Shown piece after piece: positions 1 through 7,184 of a stretch of DNA of 64,000 nucleotides; the stretch's first letter is position 1; each line of letters starts with the position of its first letter. Position numbers and translations under genes: made by a program. The stretch covers positions 1 to 64,000 of the forward strand of contig NZ_JAATEJ010000023.1 in assembly GCF_012034175.1 (NCBI RefSeq). The letters are read 5' to 3'. The DNA comes from Actinacidiphila epipremni (GTDB lineage Bacteria > Actinomycetota > Actinomycetes > Streptomycetales > Streptomycetaceae). The notes under the pieces were generated by a model. That model had not been told where the DNA came from. It searched no databases and saw only the letters and a list, made by a program, of their open reading frames with translations.

Positions 1-6
1 GTACTG

Positions 7-42
7 GAGCGGGCCGCCGGATGCAAATCCGGCGGCCCGCTC
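7..42 (-). terminator. Intrinsic terminator downstream of RNase J
   Basis: A perfect 14-bp inverted repeat (7-20 and 29-42) with an 8-nt AT-rich loop sits 24 bp after the RNase J stop codon. There is no clear U-tract on the minus strand, which is common for streptomycete terminators. It could also serve a convergent gene lying left of the window. Confidence 0.75.
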
Positions 43-65
43 GTGGTGGGGAGGTTGACGGTGGG

Positions 66-1751
66 TCAGACCTCCACGACCACCGGGAGGATCATCGGGC
101 GGCGGCGGTAGGTGTCGGACACCCACTTGCCGACGGACCGTCGGATGAGCTGCTGGATCTGGCGGGTCTCCATCACACCGTCGGAGGCGGAACGGGACAG
201 GCCCTCCTCGATCTTCGGGATGACGTCGGCGAAGGCCTCGTCCTCGATGCCGGAGCCGCGGGCATGGATGTTGGGGCCGCCGACGATCTTGCCGGTCGTG
301 CTGTCGACCACGACGAAGACCGAGACGATCCCCTCCTCGCCGAGGATGCGGCGGTCCTTGAGCGAGGACTCGGTGATGTCGCCGACCGAGAGGCCGTCGA
401 CGTAGACGTAACCGGCCTGCACCTTGCCGGCGATGGTCGCCTTGCCGGCGACGAGGTCGACGGCGACACCGTCCTCGGCGATGACCGTGCGGTCCCGGGG
501 GATTCCGGTGAGCTGGCCGAGGTCGGCGTTGGCCCGCAGGTGGCGCCATTCGCCGTGGATCGGCATCAGGTTGCGCGGCTTGCAGATGTTGTAGAAGTAC
601 AGGAGCTCGCCGGCCGAGGCGTGCCCGGAGACGTGGACCTTGGCGTTGCCCTTGTGGACGACGTTGGCTCCCCACCGGGTGAGGCCGTTGATGACCCGGT
701 AGACCGCGTTCTCGTTCCCCGGGATCAGCGAGGAGGCCAGGACGACGGTGTCACCCTCCACGATGCGGATCTGGTGGTCGCGGTTGGCCATGCGGGAGAG
801 GGCTGCCATCGGTTCGCCCTGGGAGCCGGTGCAGACCAGGACGACCTTCTCGTCCGGCAGGTCGTCGAGGACCTTGACGTCCACGATGAGGCCGGCCGGG
901 ACCTTGAGGTAGCCGAGGTCCCGGGCGATGCCCATGTTCCTGACCATGGAGCGGCCGACGAAGGCGACCTTGCGGCCTCGTTCGTGGGCGGCGTCCAGCA
1001 CCTGCTGGATGCGGTGCACATGGCTGGCGAAGCTCGCGACGATGATGCGCTTCTCGGCCTTGGCGAAGGTCTGCCGGAGCACCTGCGAGATGTCGCGCTC
1101 GGGCGGGACAAAGCCGGGGACCTCGGCATTGGTGGAGTCGGCGAGGAGCAGGTCGATGCCCTCCTCGCCGAGCCGTGCGAAGGTCGGCAGGTCGGTGAGC
1201 CGGCCGTCCAGCGGGAGCTGGTCCATCTTGAAGTCGCCGGTGACCACGACCATGCCGGCCGGTGTGCGGATGGCGACGGCGAGGGCGTCGGGAATGGAGT
1301 GGTTGACGGCGACGAACTCGCAGTCGAAGGGCCCGATGCGCTCCCGGTCGCCCTCCTTGACCTCCAGGGCGTAGGGCCGGATGCGGTGCTCCTGCAGCTT
1401 GGCCTCGATGAGTGCGAGGGTGAGCTTGGAGCCGATCAGCGGGATGTCGTCCTTCTCCCTGAGCAGGAAGGGGACGGCTCCGATGTGGTCCTCGTGACCG
1501 TGGGTGAGGATCACTCCGACGACGTCGTCGAGGCGGTCCCTGATGGAGCTGAAGTCGGGGAGGATGAGATCGACGCCGGGCTGCTCCTCTTCGGGGAAGA
1601 GGACGCCGCAGTCGACGATCAGCAGCTTGCCGCCGAATTCGAAGACGGTCATGTTGCGGCCGATCTCACCGAGACCGCCGAGCGGCGTGATGCGCAGGCC
1701 GCCTTCGGTCAGGGGCCTCGGCGGGCCGAGTTCTGGGTGCGGATGACTCAA
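66..1751 (-). CDS. rnj: Ribonuclease J
   Basis: This is a 561-residue metallo-beta-lactamase/beta-CASP ribonuclease with 5'-to-3' exonuclease and endonuclease activity in mRNA decay and rRNA processing. The metal-binding signature HGHEDH lies at residues 84-89 after the LTHGHEDHIGA strand, and the glycine-rich start (LGGLGEIGRNM) is typical of RNase J. A beta-CASP domain and the C-terminal region follow, and the length fits the family. The start is a TTG codon at 1751, supported by a GGGAGAAG ribosome site about 8 nt upstream and the lack of a better ATG. It follows dapA on the same strand after a 154-bp gap and ends at a strong hairpin. In S. coelicolor the equivalent gene is also next to dapA. 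Confidence 0.95.
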   Translation of the reverse strand: MSHPHPELGPPRPLTEGGLRITPLGGLGEIGRNMTVFEFGGKLLIVDCGVLFPEEEQPGVDLILPDFSSIRDRLDDVVGVILTHGHEDHIGAVPFLLREKDDIPLIGSKLTLALIEAKLQEHRIRPYALEVKEGDRERIGPFDCEFVAVNHSIPDALAVAIRTPAGMVVVTGDFKMDQLPLDGRLTDLPTFARLGEEGIDLLLADSTNAEVPGFVPPERDISQVLRQTFAKAEKRIIVASFASHVHRIQQVLDAAHERGRKVAFVGRSMVRNMGIARDLGYLKVPAGLIVDVKVLDDLPDEKVVLVCTGSQGEPMAALSRMANRDHQIRIVEGDTVVLASSLIPGNENAVYRVINGLTRWGANVVHKGNAKVHVSGHASAGELLYFYNICKPRNLMPIHGEWRHLRANADLGQLTGIPRDRTVIAEDGVAVDLVAGKATIAGKVQAGYVYVDGLSVGDITESSLKDRRILGEEGIVSVFVVVDSTTGKIVGGPNIHARGSGIEDEAFADVIPKIEEGLSRSASDGVMETRQIQQLIRRSVGKWVSDTYRRRPMILPVVVEV

Positions 1752-1877
1752 AGGTCTTCTCCCTGTCGCGCACGCCGGAAGGGCCTTCCTGGGCCATGGC
1801 GTGCGGCACTGTCTGTGGTTTTTCCGCGACGAACCGTCATTCGGGCGATGCGTCGGCGTTCGGATGGTGCGTATTCA

Positions 1878-1901
1878 GTTGTGAAGTCTGTTGTGAAGTC
1901 T
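1878..1901. repeat. Tandem 12-bp direct repeat between dapA and RNase J
   Basis: The 12-mer GTTGTGAAGTCT occurs twice in tandem (1878-1889, 1890-1901), immediately beyond the dapA stop codon and upstream of the RNase J gene. The stretch is AT-rich relative to its surroundings. It might carry the RNase J promoter or an operator, but I cannot assign a clear -10/-35 pair. Confidence 0.6.
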
Positions 1902-1905
1902 GTGT

Positions 1906-2805
1906 TCACAGGTGTACCCCGCCGGCGGCGAGATCCTTCCTGAGCTGCTGTGTGGCCTCCGCGTCCAGTTCGACCAGCGGCAGGCGCAGGGGGCCGGCGG
2001 GCAGTCCGCGCAGCGCGAGGGCGGCCTTGGTGGTCATGACGCCCTGGGCGCGGAACATGCCGGTGAAGACCGGCAGCAGCCGCTGGTGGATCTCGGCCGC
2101 CTTGGTGACGTCGCCGCCGGTGTAGGCGTCGAGCATCGCCCGCAGCTCGGCGGTGACCAGGTGGCCGACGACGGAGACGAAGCCGGTGCCGCCGATGGAC
2201 AGCAGCGGCAGGTTGAGCATGTCGTCGCCGGAGTACCAGGCCAGGCCGCTGCGGCTGAGGGCCCAGCCGGCGGCGGCGAGGTCGCCCTTGGCGTCCTTGT
2301 TGGCGACGATCCTGGGGTGCTGCGCCAGCCGGACGATGGTCTCGGTGTCCAGGGGGACGCCGCTGCGGCCGGGGATGTCGTAGAGCATCACGGGCAGGCC
2401 CGTGGCGTCGGCGATGGCCGTGAAGTGCCGGACCAGGCCCTCTTGCGGGGGCTTGCTGTAGTACGGCGTGACCGTGAGCAGGCCGTGGGCGCCGGCGCGC
2501 TCGGCCTGGCGGGCGAGCTCGGTGCTGTGCCGGGTGTCGTTGGTGCCGACGCCGGCGACGACGAAGGCGCGGTCGCCGACCGCTTCGACGACGGCCCGGA
2601 CGAGCCGGTCCTTCTCCGTGTCGCTCGTGGTGGGCGACTCCCCGGTGGTGCCGTTGACGACGAGTCCGTCGTTGCCCGCGTCCACCAGGTGGGTGGCGAG
2701 CTGCTGGGCGCCGGCGAGGTCGAGGGCGCCGTCTGCGGTGAACGGCGTGACCATTGCGGTCAGTACCCGCCCGAAGGGGGCGTCGGGGGTGGAGGTCGGA
2801 GCCAT
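1906..2805 (-). CDS. dapA: 4-hydroxy-tetrahydrodipicolinate synthase
   Basis: DapA condenses pyruvate with aspartate semialdehyde, the first committed step of the diaminopimelate/lysine branch. The 299-residue protein shows the pyruvate-carboxylate-binding NGTTGES motif (51-57), the YYSKPPQEG and YDIPGR motifs carrying the active-site tyrosines, and the Schiff-base lysine in NKDAKGD (K170). I chose the ATG at 2805 (MAPTSTPDAPFGRV). An in-frame upstream start would add 30 residues of low-complexity sequence that the family lacks. A promoter candidate and a leader hairpin lie upstream. The partner gene dapB is 2.2 kb away in a separate operon. Confidence 0.95.
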   Translation of the reverse strand: MAPTSTPDAPFGRVLTAMVTPFTADGALDLAGAQQLATHLVDAGNDGLVVNGTTGESPTTSDTEKDRLVRAVVEAVGDRAFVVAGVGTNDTRHSTELARQAERAGAHGLLTVTPYYSKPPQEGLVRHFTAIADATGLPVMLYDIPGRSGVPLDTETIVRLAQHPRIVANKDAKGDLAAAGWALSRSGLAWYSGDDMLNLPLLSIGGTGFVSVVGHLVTAELRAMLDAYTGGDVTKAAEIHQRLLPVFTGMFRAQGVMTTKAALALRGLPAGPLRLPLVELDAEATQQLRKDLAAGGVHL

Positions 2806-2865
2806 GGGTCCCACGCTACTCGGTGTGTACGGGAGCACGCAGCCGTGGGACCTGCGCAAAGGACT

Positions 2866-2901
2866 CCGGCGGTGTCTGCTCGGGGGTTCAGGCACCGCCG
2901 G
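2866..2901 (-). other. Hairpin in the dapA 5' leader
   Basis: A perfect 9-bp inverted repeat (2866-2874 and 2893-2901) with an 18-nt loop lies just downstream of the predicted dapA transcription start and about 60 nt before the start codon. It does not resemble a lysine riboswitch, being far too short. It may be a simple leader structure. Confidence 0.45.
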
Positions 2902-2914
2902 GGTCCGTATCGGC

Positions 2915-2944
2915 AGCGTAGATGAACCTCACGAATGCCTGCAA
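2915..2944 (-). promoter_or_regulatory. Predicted dapA promoter
   Basis: On the minus strand, TTGCAG (2939-2944) is separated by 18 bp from TACGCT (2915-2920), a fair match to the housekeeping sigma pattern TTGaca/TAnnnT. Transcription would start near 2908, giving a leader of about 100 nt. The -35 element lies inside the hairpin that appears to terminate thyX. Confidence 0.45.
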
Positions 2945-2965
2945 TCCGAACACTTCGGACATTCG
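2932..2965 (-). terminator. Hairpin downstream of thyX
   Basis: The inner stem TCCGAA/TTCGGA (2945-2950, 2954-2959, loop CAC) is enclosed by an outer CGAATG/CATTCG stem (2932-2937, 2960-2965), with a 7-nt bulge on one side. It begins 28 nt after the thyX stop codon. There is no U-tract. Confidence 0.45.
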
Positions 2966-2992
2966 GCTACGGTGCGGCGCCCGGCCGCCTGC

Positions 2993-3754
2993 TTACGGGG
3001 CGACACGCCCGTTGGCATTGAAGGCCGCATGGGTGAGCGGCATGAGCTCCGACCAGGCCGCCTCCATGCGCTCGCCGACCATCGCGATCTCGCGCTGCGG
3101 GAAGGACGGCACCTTGGCCATCTCGTGCTGGGTGCGCAGCCCCAGGAAATGCATGAGCGAGCGCGCGTTGCACGTGGCGTACATCGAGGAGAACAGGCCG
3201 ACCGGGAGGGTGGCCCTGGCCACCTCGCGGGCGACGCCCTCGGCGAGCATCGCCCGGTAGGCGGCGTACGACTGCGCGTAGGACTCCTCCATGGCGGCGA
3301 CCGCGCCTTTGTGCTGCTCCGGCGTGCCGTGGACGAACTCGTACTTGCCCGGACGGCCCTGCTGCACCAGCTTGCGGTCCGGCCCCGGCACGTAGAAGAC
3401 CGGCTGCAGCTCGCGGTAGCGGCCGGACTCCTCGTTGTACGACCATCCGACGCGGTGCCGCATGAACTCGCGGAAGACGAAGATCGGGGCGCTGACGAAG
3501 AAGGTCATCGAGTTGTGCTCGAAGGGGCTGCCGTGCCGGTCCCGCATGAGGTAGTTGATCAGGCCCTTCGAGCGCTCCGGGTCCTTGGTGAGCTCGTCGA
3601 GCGACTGCTCGCCCGCGGTGGAGACCCGGGCCGCCCACAGGACGTCGGAGTCCGACGCGCTGTGCTTGATCAGCTCGACGGTCACGTCGTCCCGGAACTC
3701 GATGGCGGCTGCCGGGTCGCTGTCGGGGGTCCCTGCGGGGGGTTCGGTCGGCAC
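2993..3754 (-). CDS. thyX: Flavin-dependent thymidylate synthase ThyX
   Basis: ThyX makes dTMP from dUMP using methylene-tetrahydrofolate and FAD/NADPH. The 253-residue protein carries the family signature RHRVGWSYNEESGRY at residues 99-113, which binds flavin and dUMP, and LRTQHEMAK-type sequence near the C terminus, consistent with the second nucleotide-binding helix. The first 18 residues are proline-rich and not conserved. Translation starts at GTG 3754 with an AAGGA site 8 nt upstream. The gene stands alone between dapA and a divergent membrane-protein gene. Confidence 0.97.
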   Translation of the reverse strand: MPTEPPAGTPDSDPAAAIEFRDDVTVELIKHSASDSDVLWAARVSTAGEQSLDELTKDPERSKGLINYLMRDRHGSPFEHNSMTFFVSAPIFVFREFMRHRVGWSYNEESGRYRELQPVFYVPGPDRKLVQQGRPGKYEFVHGTPEQHKGAVAAMEESYAQSYAAYRAMLAEGVAREVARATLPVGLFSSMYATCNARSLMHFLGLRTQHEMAKVPSFPQREIAMVGERMEAAWSELMPLTHAAFNANGRVAP

Positions 3755-3951
3755 CTGGCGTCCTTACTGTGAGCTGACGTGCGGCTGCCACCCTATGGCG
3801 GGCCGGGCCCGGGATCACGTACGGGGTCACCTGTACGGCCGAGCAGCCGGTCGGCCGCCGTGAAGTAGCCGAGTCGGCGCCGGTGCGGCTAGCCTCACCG
3901 GTCAGAGTGCTGCCCGCCCGTCCCACCGGAAACGCAAAGAGGATCTCGCGC

Positions 3952-4494
3952 GTGTCCCTCCCCTTCAGCTCCGCGACCGCCCCCGACGACCTCGCGGCGG
4001 GACGACCGCTGCCGCACCTTGAGCAGGACCGCTGGATGCGCCCGTACCGGCCGGGGCCGTGGCGGGTCGGGACCGCGGCGATCGCCCTGATGCTGGCGTC
4101 GTACCTGCTCTTCGCCACGCTCATCATGGCCGCCGCGCGCAACGGGAGCGGTGCGGCGGTGTGCCTGCTGGTGGCGGTGCTGGTGATAGCGGCGACGCTG
4201 CGGCTGCTGCGGGTCGGGGTGTGGGTGAGCGGCAAGGGGCTGCGGCAGACGGGCTTCTTCAGCACGGTGACCGTGCCGTGGCGGAAGGTCGGCTCGGTGC
4301 GCACGGCGCAGCAGCCGGTGAAGGTGCTGGGGCTGCCGCGCACGGTGCAGGGTCAGGCGCTGATCATCACCCGCAAGGGCGGTGAGCCGCTGCGTCCGCA
4401 GCTCACCGACCACAACGCGGACTTCCTCGGCCGGGTCGAGGCCTTCGACATCGCCGCCGACACGATCGAGGGCTGGGCCGCGGAGCTGCGCTGA
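3952..4494 (+). CDS. PH-domain membrane protein
   Basis: This 180-residue protein has two hydrophobic helices around residues 40-90 (ALMLASYLLFATLIMA and a VCLLVAVLVIAATL stretch). A short bacterial PH-like domain follows (VWVSGKGLRQTGFFSTVTVPW...). The layout suits a small inner-membrane protein with a cytosolic PH fold, a family common in actinobacteria and without a known role. I chose the GTG at 3952 because it follows an AGAGGAT site; upstream in-frame codons encode basic filler. The gene diverges from thyX and converges on the TPR protein gene. Confidence 0.75.
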   Translation: MSLPFSSATAPDDLAAGRPLPHLEQDRWMRPYRPGPWRVGTAAIALMLASYLLFATLIMAAARNGSGAAVCLLVAVLVIAATLRLLRVGVWVSGKGLRQTGFFSTVTVPWRKVGSVRTAQQPVKVLGLPRTVQGQALIITRKGGEPLRPQLTDHNADFLGRVEAFDIAADTIEGWAAELR

Positions 4495-4543
4495 GCGTGC
4501 CCCGCAACGGCCCTCGGCGGCCCTGTGCGCCCCTCGGGGGCGG

Positions 4544-4993
4544 TCAGCGGGACGGTTTCCCGTCGTGCAGGGCGATGGCCCGCTGCATGGCCTTGCGTGC
4601 CCTCGGCGTGTCGCGGGCGTCGAAGTAGGCGACGGCCAGCCGGAACCAGTTGCGCCAGTCCTCCGGTGCCGCCTCGGTCTCGGCCTGCCGCTGTGCGAAG
4701 ACCGCGTCGGCGGCATCCCGGTCGATCCGCCCGCTGGGGGTACGGGCCAGGTCGTCGACCGGCAGCCCGCCCTCGGCCTCCAGCTCGCGGCCCAGCCGTC
4801 CGGCGCTGCGGGCGAACTGCGTGGTGTGCCACAGGAACCAGGCGCCGATCAGGGGCAGCACCAGCACCGCGACGCCGAAGGCGACGGTGACCGGCCGCCC
4901 GTCGGCGATCAGCAGCACCCCGCGGTCGCCGACCAGCACGAAGTAGAAGATCAGCGCGAGGGCGGAGGCGGCGTAGCTGATTTTGGCGCGCAT
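4544..4993 (-). CDS. Small membrane-anchored TPR-like protein
   Basis: The 149-residue protein has two N-terminal membrane helices (about 5-27 and 36-56). A cytosolic domain follows, ending in a helix pair typical of a tetratricopeptide repeat (NWFRLAVAYFDARDTPRARKAMQRAIALH). It starts 3 nt after the dapB stop codon, so it is the last gene of the rpsO-pnp-M16-dapB operon and probably translationally coupled. The function is unknown; TPR units usually mediate protein contacts. Confidence 0.8.
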   Translation of the reverse strand: MRAKISYAASALALIFYFVLVGDRGVLLIADGRPVTVAFGVAVLVLPLIGAWFLWHTTQFARSAGRLGRELEAEGGLPVDDLARTPSGRIDRDAADAVFAQRQAETEAAPEDWRNWFRLAVAYFDARDTPRARKAMQRAIALHDGKPSR

Positions 4994-4996
4994 GCG

Positions 4997-5770
4997 TCAG
5001 TCTCCCTGGCGGTCCGGCTGGGTGCCCTCCAGGAAGTGTTCCAGGCCGTACGTGAGGCCCGGGACCCCGGGGACCGTGCGGGCGGCCAGCAGGATGCCGG
5101 GCATGAAGCTGCTGTGGTGGAGCGAGTCGTGCCGGATGGTGAGCGTCTCGCCGGTGCCGCCGAACAGCACCTCCTGGTGGGCGAGCAGGCCGCGCAGCCG
5201 TACCGAGTGCACGGGAATGCCCTCGACGTCGGCGCCGCGGGCGCCGTCCAGGCCGTGGGTGGTCGGGTCGTGCTGCGCGCCGAGGCCGGCCTCGGCGCGG
5301 GCGGCGGCGATCAGCTGGGCGGTGCGGGTGGCGGTGCCGCTGGGGGCGTCGGCCTTGTTGTCGTGGTGCAGCTCGATGACCTCGGCGGAGTCGAACCAGC
5401 GGGCGGCCTGCCGGGCGAACTGCATGGTCAGCACGGCGCCGATGGAGAAGTTGGGCGCGACCAGCACCCCGGTGTCGGGGGCGTCGGCCAGCCAGCCGCT
5501 CAGCTGCTCCAGGCGCTCCGCGGTCCAGCCGGTGGTGCCGACGACGGCGTGGATGCCGTGCCCGACGCAGAATTCCAGGTTGCCCATGACGGCGTCGGGG
5601 TGGGTCAGTTCCACGGCGACCTGCGCGCCGGCCTCGGTCAGCGCCTCCAGCGGGTCGTCGCGGTCGATCGCGGCGACCAGGTCGAGGTCGTCGGCGGCGT
5701 CGACGGCGCCGGCCGCGGCCGAGCCGATCCGGCCCTGGGCGCCGATGACGGCCACACGGAGCTTGCTCAT
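4997..5770 (-). CDS. dapB: 4-hydroxy-tetrahydrodipicolinate reductase
   Basis: DapB reduces the DapA product with NAD(P)H in lysine/diaminopimelate synthesis. The 257-residue protein has the dinucleotide-binding loop GAQGRIG (10-16). The catalytic/substrate motif ELHHDNKADAPSGTA contains H135-H136, K139 and the phosphate-like SGT loop. The length is normal. It lies 37 bp after the M16 peptidase gene in an operon headed by rpsO and pnp, so a biosynthetic enzyme is co-transcribed with RNA metabolism genes, as in other streptomycetes. Confidence 0.96.
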   Translation of the reverse strand: MSKLRVAVIGAQGRIGSAAAGAVDAADDLDLVAAIDRDDPLEALTEAGAQVAVELTHPDAVMGNLEFCVGHGIHAVVGTTGWTAERLEQLSGWLADAPDTGVLVAPNFSIGAVLTMQFARQAARWFDSAEVIELHHDNKADAPSGTATRTAQLIAAARAEAGLGAQHDPTTHGLDGARGADVEGIPVHSVRLRGLLAHQEVLFGGTGETLTIRHDSLHHSSFMPGILLAARTVPGVPGLTYGLEHFLEGTQPDRQGD

Positions 5771-5807
5771 CTTGCGGGGATCCTCCAGGTCTGCGTACGG
5801 CGGCAGG

Positions 5808-7184
5808 TCATGCGACGGCTTCGTGCAGGCGGGACGTCTGCTTCTGCTTGAGCGGGCCGATGGCGGCCAGCGACGGGCGCTGCCCCAGCACGTCGCGGGC
5901 GACCGCGCGCACCTCGTCGGGGGTGACGGCGGCGATCTTGGCGAGCAGGTCGTCGACCGAGAGCTGGTCGCCCCAGCACAGCTCGCTCTTGCCGATCCGG
6001 TTCATCAGCGCGCCGGTGTCCTCCAGGCCGAGCACGGTCGAGCCGGCCAGCTGGCCGATGGCGCGGCGCAGCTCCTCGTCGGTCAGCCCGTGCTCGGCGA
6101 CCTGGTGGAGTTCGTCCCGGCAGATCTTCAGCACCTCGGGCACCCGGGAGGGCTGGCAGCCGGCGTACACCCCGAACAGGCCGCAGTCGGCGAAGGACGA
6201 GGTGTAGGAGTAGACCGAGTAGGCCAGGCCGCGCTTCTCCCTGATCTCCTGGAACAGCCGTGAGCTCATGCCGCCGCCGAGCGCGGTGTTGAGCACGCCG
6301 AGCGCCCAGCGCCGGTCGTCGGTGCGGGACAGGCCCGGTACGCCGAGCACCACGTGGGCCTGCTCGGTACGCCGGTCGAGGACCTCGACGCGGCCTGCGG
6401 TGCGCAGGGCGCGCCGGCCGGCCCGCGGCGGCTGCGGCGCGGCGTCGGGGTCGCGCAGCGCGCCGGCGGACTCGAAGGCGCGGCGGACCTGGCGTACGAC
6501 GCCGGCGTGGTCGATGTTGCCCGCGGCGGCGACGACCAGCCGCGTCGGGTCGTAGTGCCGGCGGTAGAACCGGTGGACCTGGTCGCGGGTGAGGGCGTTG
6601 ATGGTCTCGACGGTGCCGAGCACGGGGCGGCCCAGCGGGGTGTCGCCGAGCATGGCGGTGCTGAACAGGTCGTGGACCTGGTCGCCGGGGTCATCCTCGG
6701 TCATCGCGATCTCCTCCAGGACGACACCGCGTTCGGCGTCGATGTCCTCCTGGCGGATCAGCGACCCGGTGAGCATGTCGCACACGACGTCGACGGCCAG
6801 CGGCAGGTCGGTGTCGAGGACCCGGGCGTAGTAGCAGGTGTACTCCTTGGCGGTGAACGCGTTCATCTCGCCGCCGACGGCGTCTATGGCCGCGGAGATG
6901 TCCAGGGCGCTGCGCCGGGAGGTTCCCTTGAAGAGCAGGTGCTCCAGGTAGTGGGTGGCGCCGCCGAGCACCGGGGTCTCGTCGCGGGAGCCGACGGCGG
7001 CCCAGATGCCGAAGGTGGCCGACCGTACCGTCGGCAGCGTCTCGGTCACGACCCGCAGGCCGCCGGGGAGCACGCTGCGGCGTACGGTGCCGATGCCGTC
7101 GGTGCCGGGCAGCAGGGTCCGCGTGCGGACGGCCCGCCCCTTGGTGGAGGGGCGGGCCGTCACGGCGGTGGAGCGGGTCGTCAC
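5808..7184 (-). CDS. M16 family zinc metallopeptidase
   Basis: This is a 458-residue insulinase/processing-peptidase-type enzyme with two M16 domains in one chain. The inverted zinc motif HxxEH is HYLEH at residues 78-82, and the third ligand is probably a glutamate in RGVVLEEIAM (about 156-157). Its GTG start at 7184 overlaps the pnp stop codon by 4 nt, which argues for translational coupling. Homologues sit downstream of pnp in most actinobacteria, but the substrate is not established. The N-terminal 20 residues are basic and poorly conserved; there is no signal peptide, so it is likely cytosolic. Confidence 0.93.
   Translation of the reverse strand: MTTRSTAVTARPSTKGRAVRTRTLLPGTDGIGTVRRSVLPGGLRVVTETLPTVRSATFGIWAAVGSRDETPVLGGATHYLEHLLFKGTSRRSALDISAAIDAVGGEMNAFTAKEYTCYYARVLDTDLPLAVDVVCDMLTGSLIRQEDIDAERGVVLEEIAMTEDDPGDQVHDLFSTAMLGDTPLGRPVLGTVETINALTRDQVHRFYRRHYDPTRLVVAAAGNIDHAGVVRQVRRAFESAGALRDPDAAPQPPRAGRRALRTAGRVEVLDRRTEQAHVVLGVPGLSRTDDRRWALGVLNTALGGGMSSRLFQEIREKRGLAYSVYSYTSSFADCGLFGVYAGCQPSRVPEVLKICRDELHQVAEHGLTDEELRRAIGQLAGSTVLGLEDTGALMNRIGKSELCWGDQLSVDDLLAKIAAVTPDEVRAVARDVLGQRPSLAAIGPLKQKQTSRLHEAVA

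Noticed and set aside
2806..2895. Upstream start for dapA adding 30 residues
   Set aside because: The extension is not conserved in DapA, and the predicted transcription start lies only about 13 nt before it.
2806..2930. Lysine riboswitch in front of dapA
   Set aside because: The leader is about 100 nt with one short hairpin and lacks the five-helix lysine aptamer.
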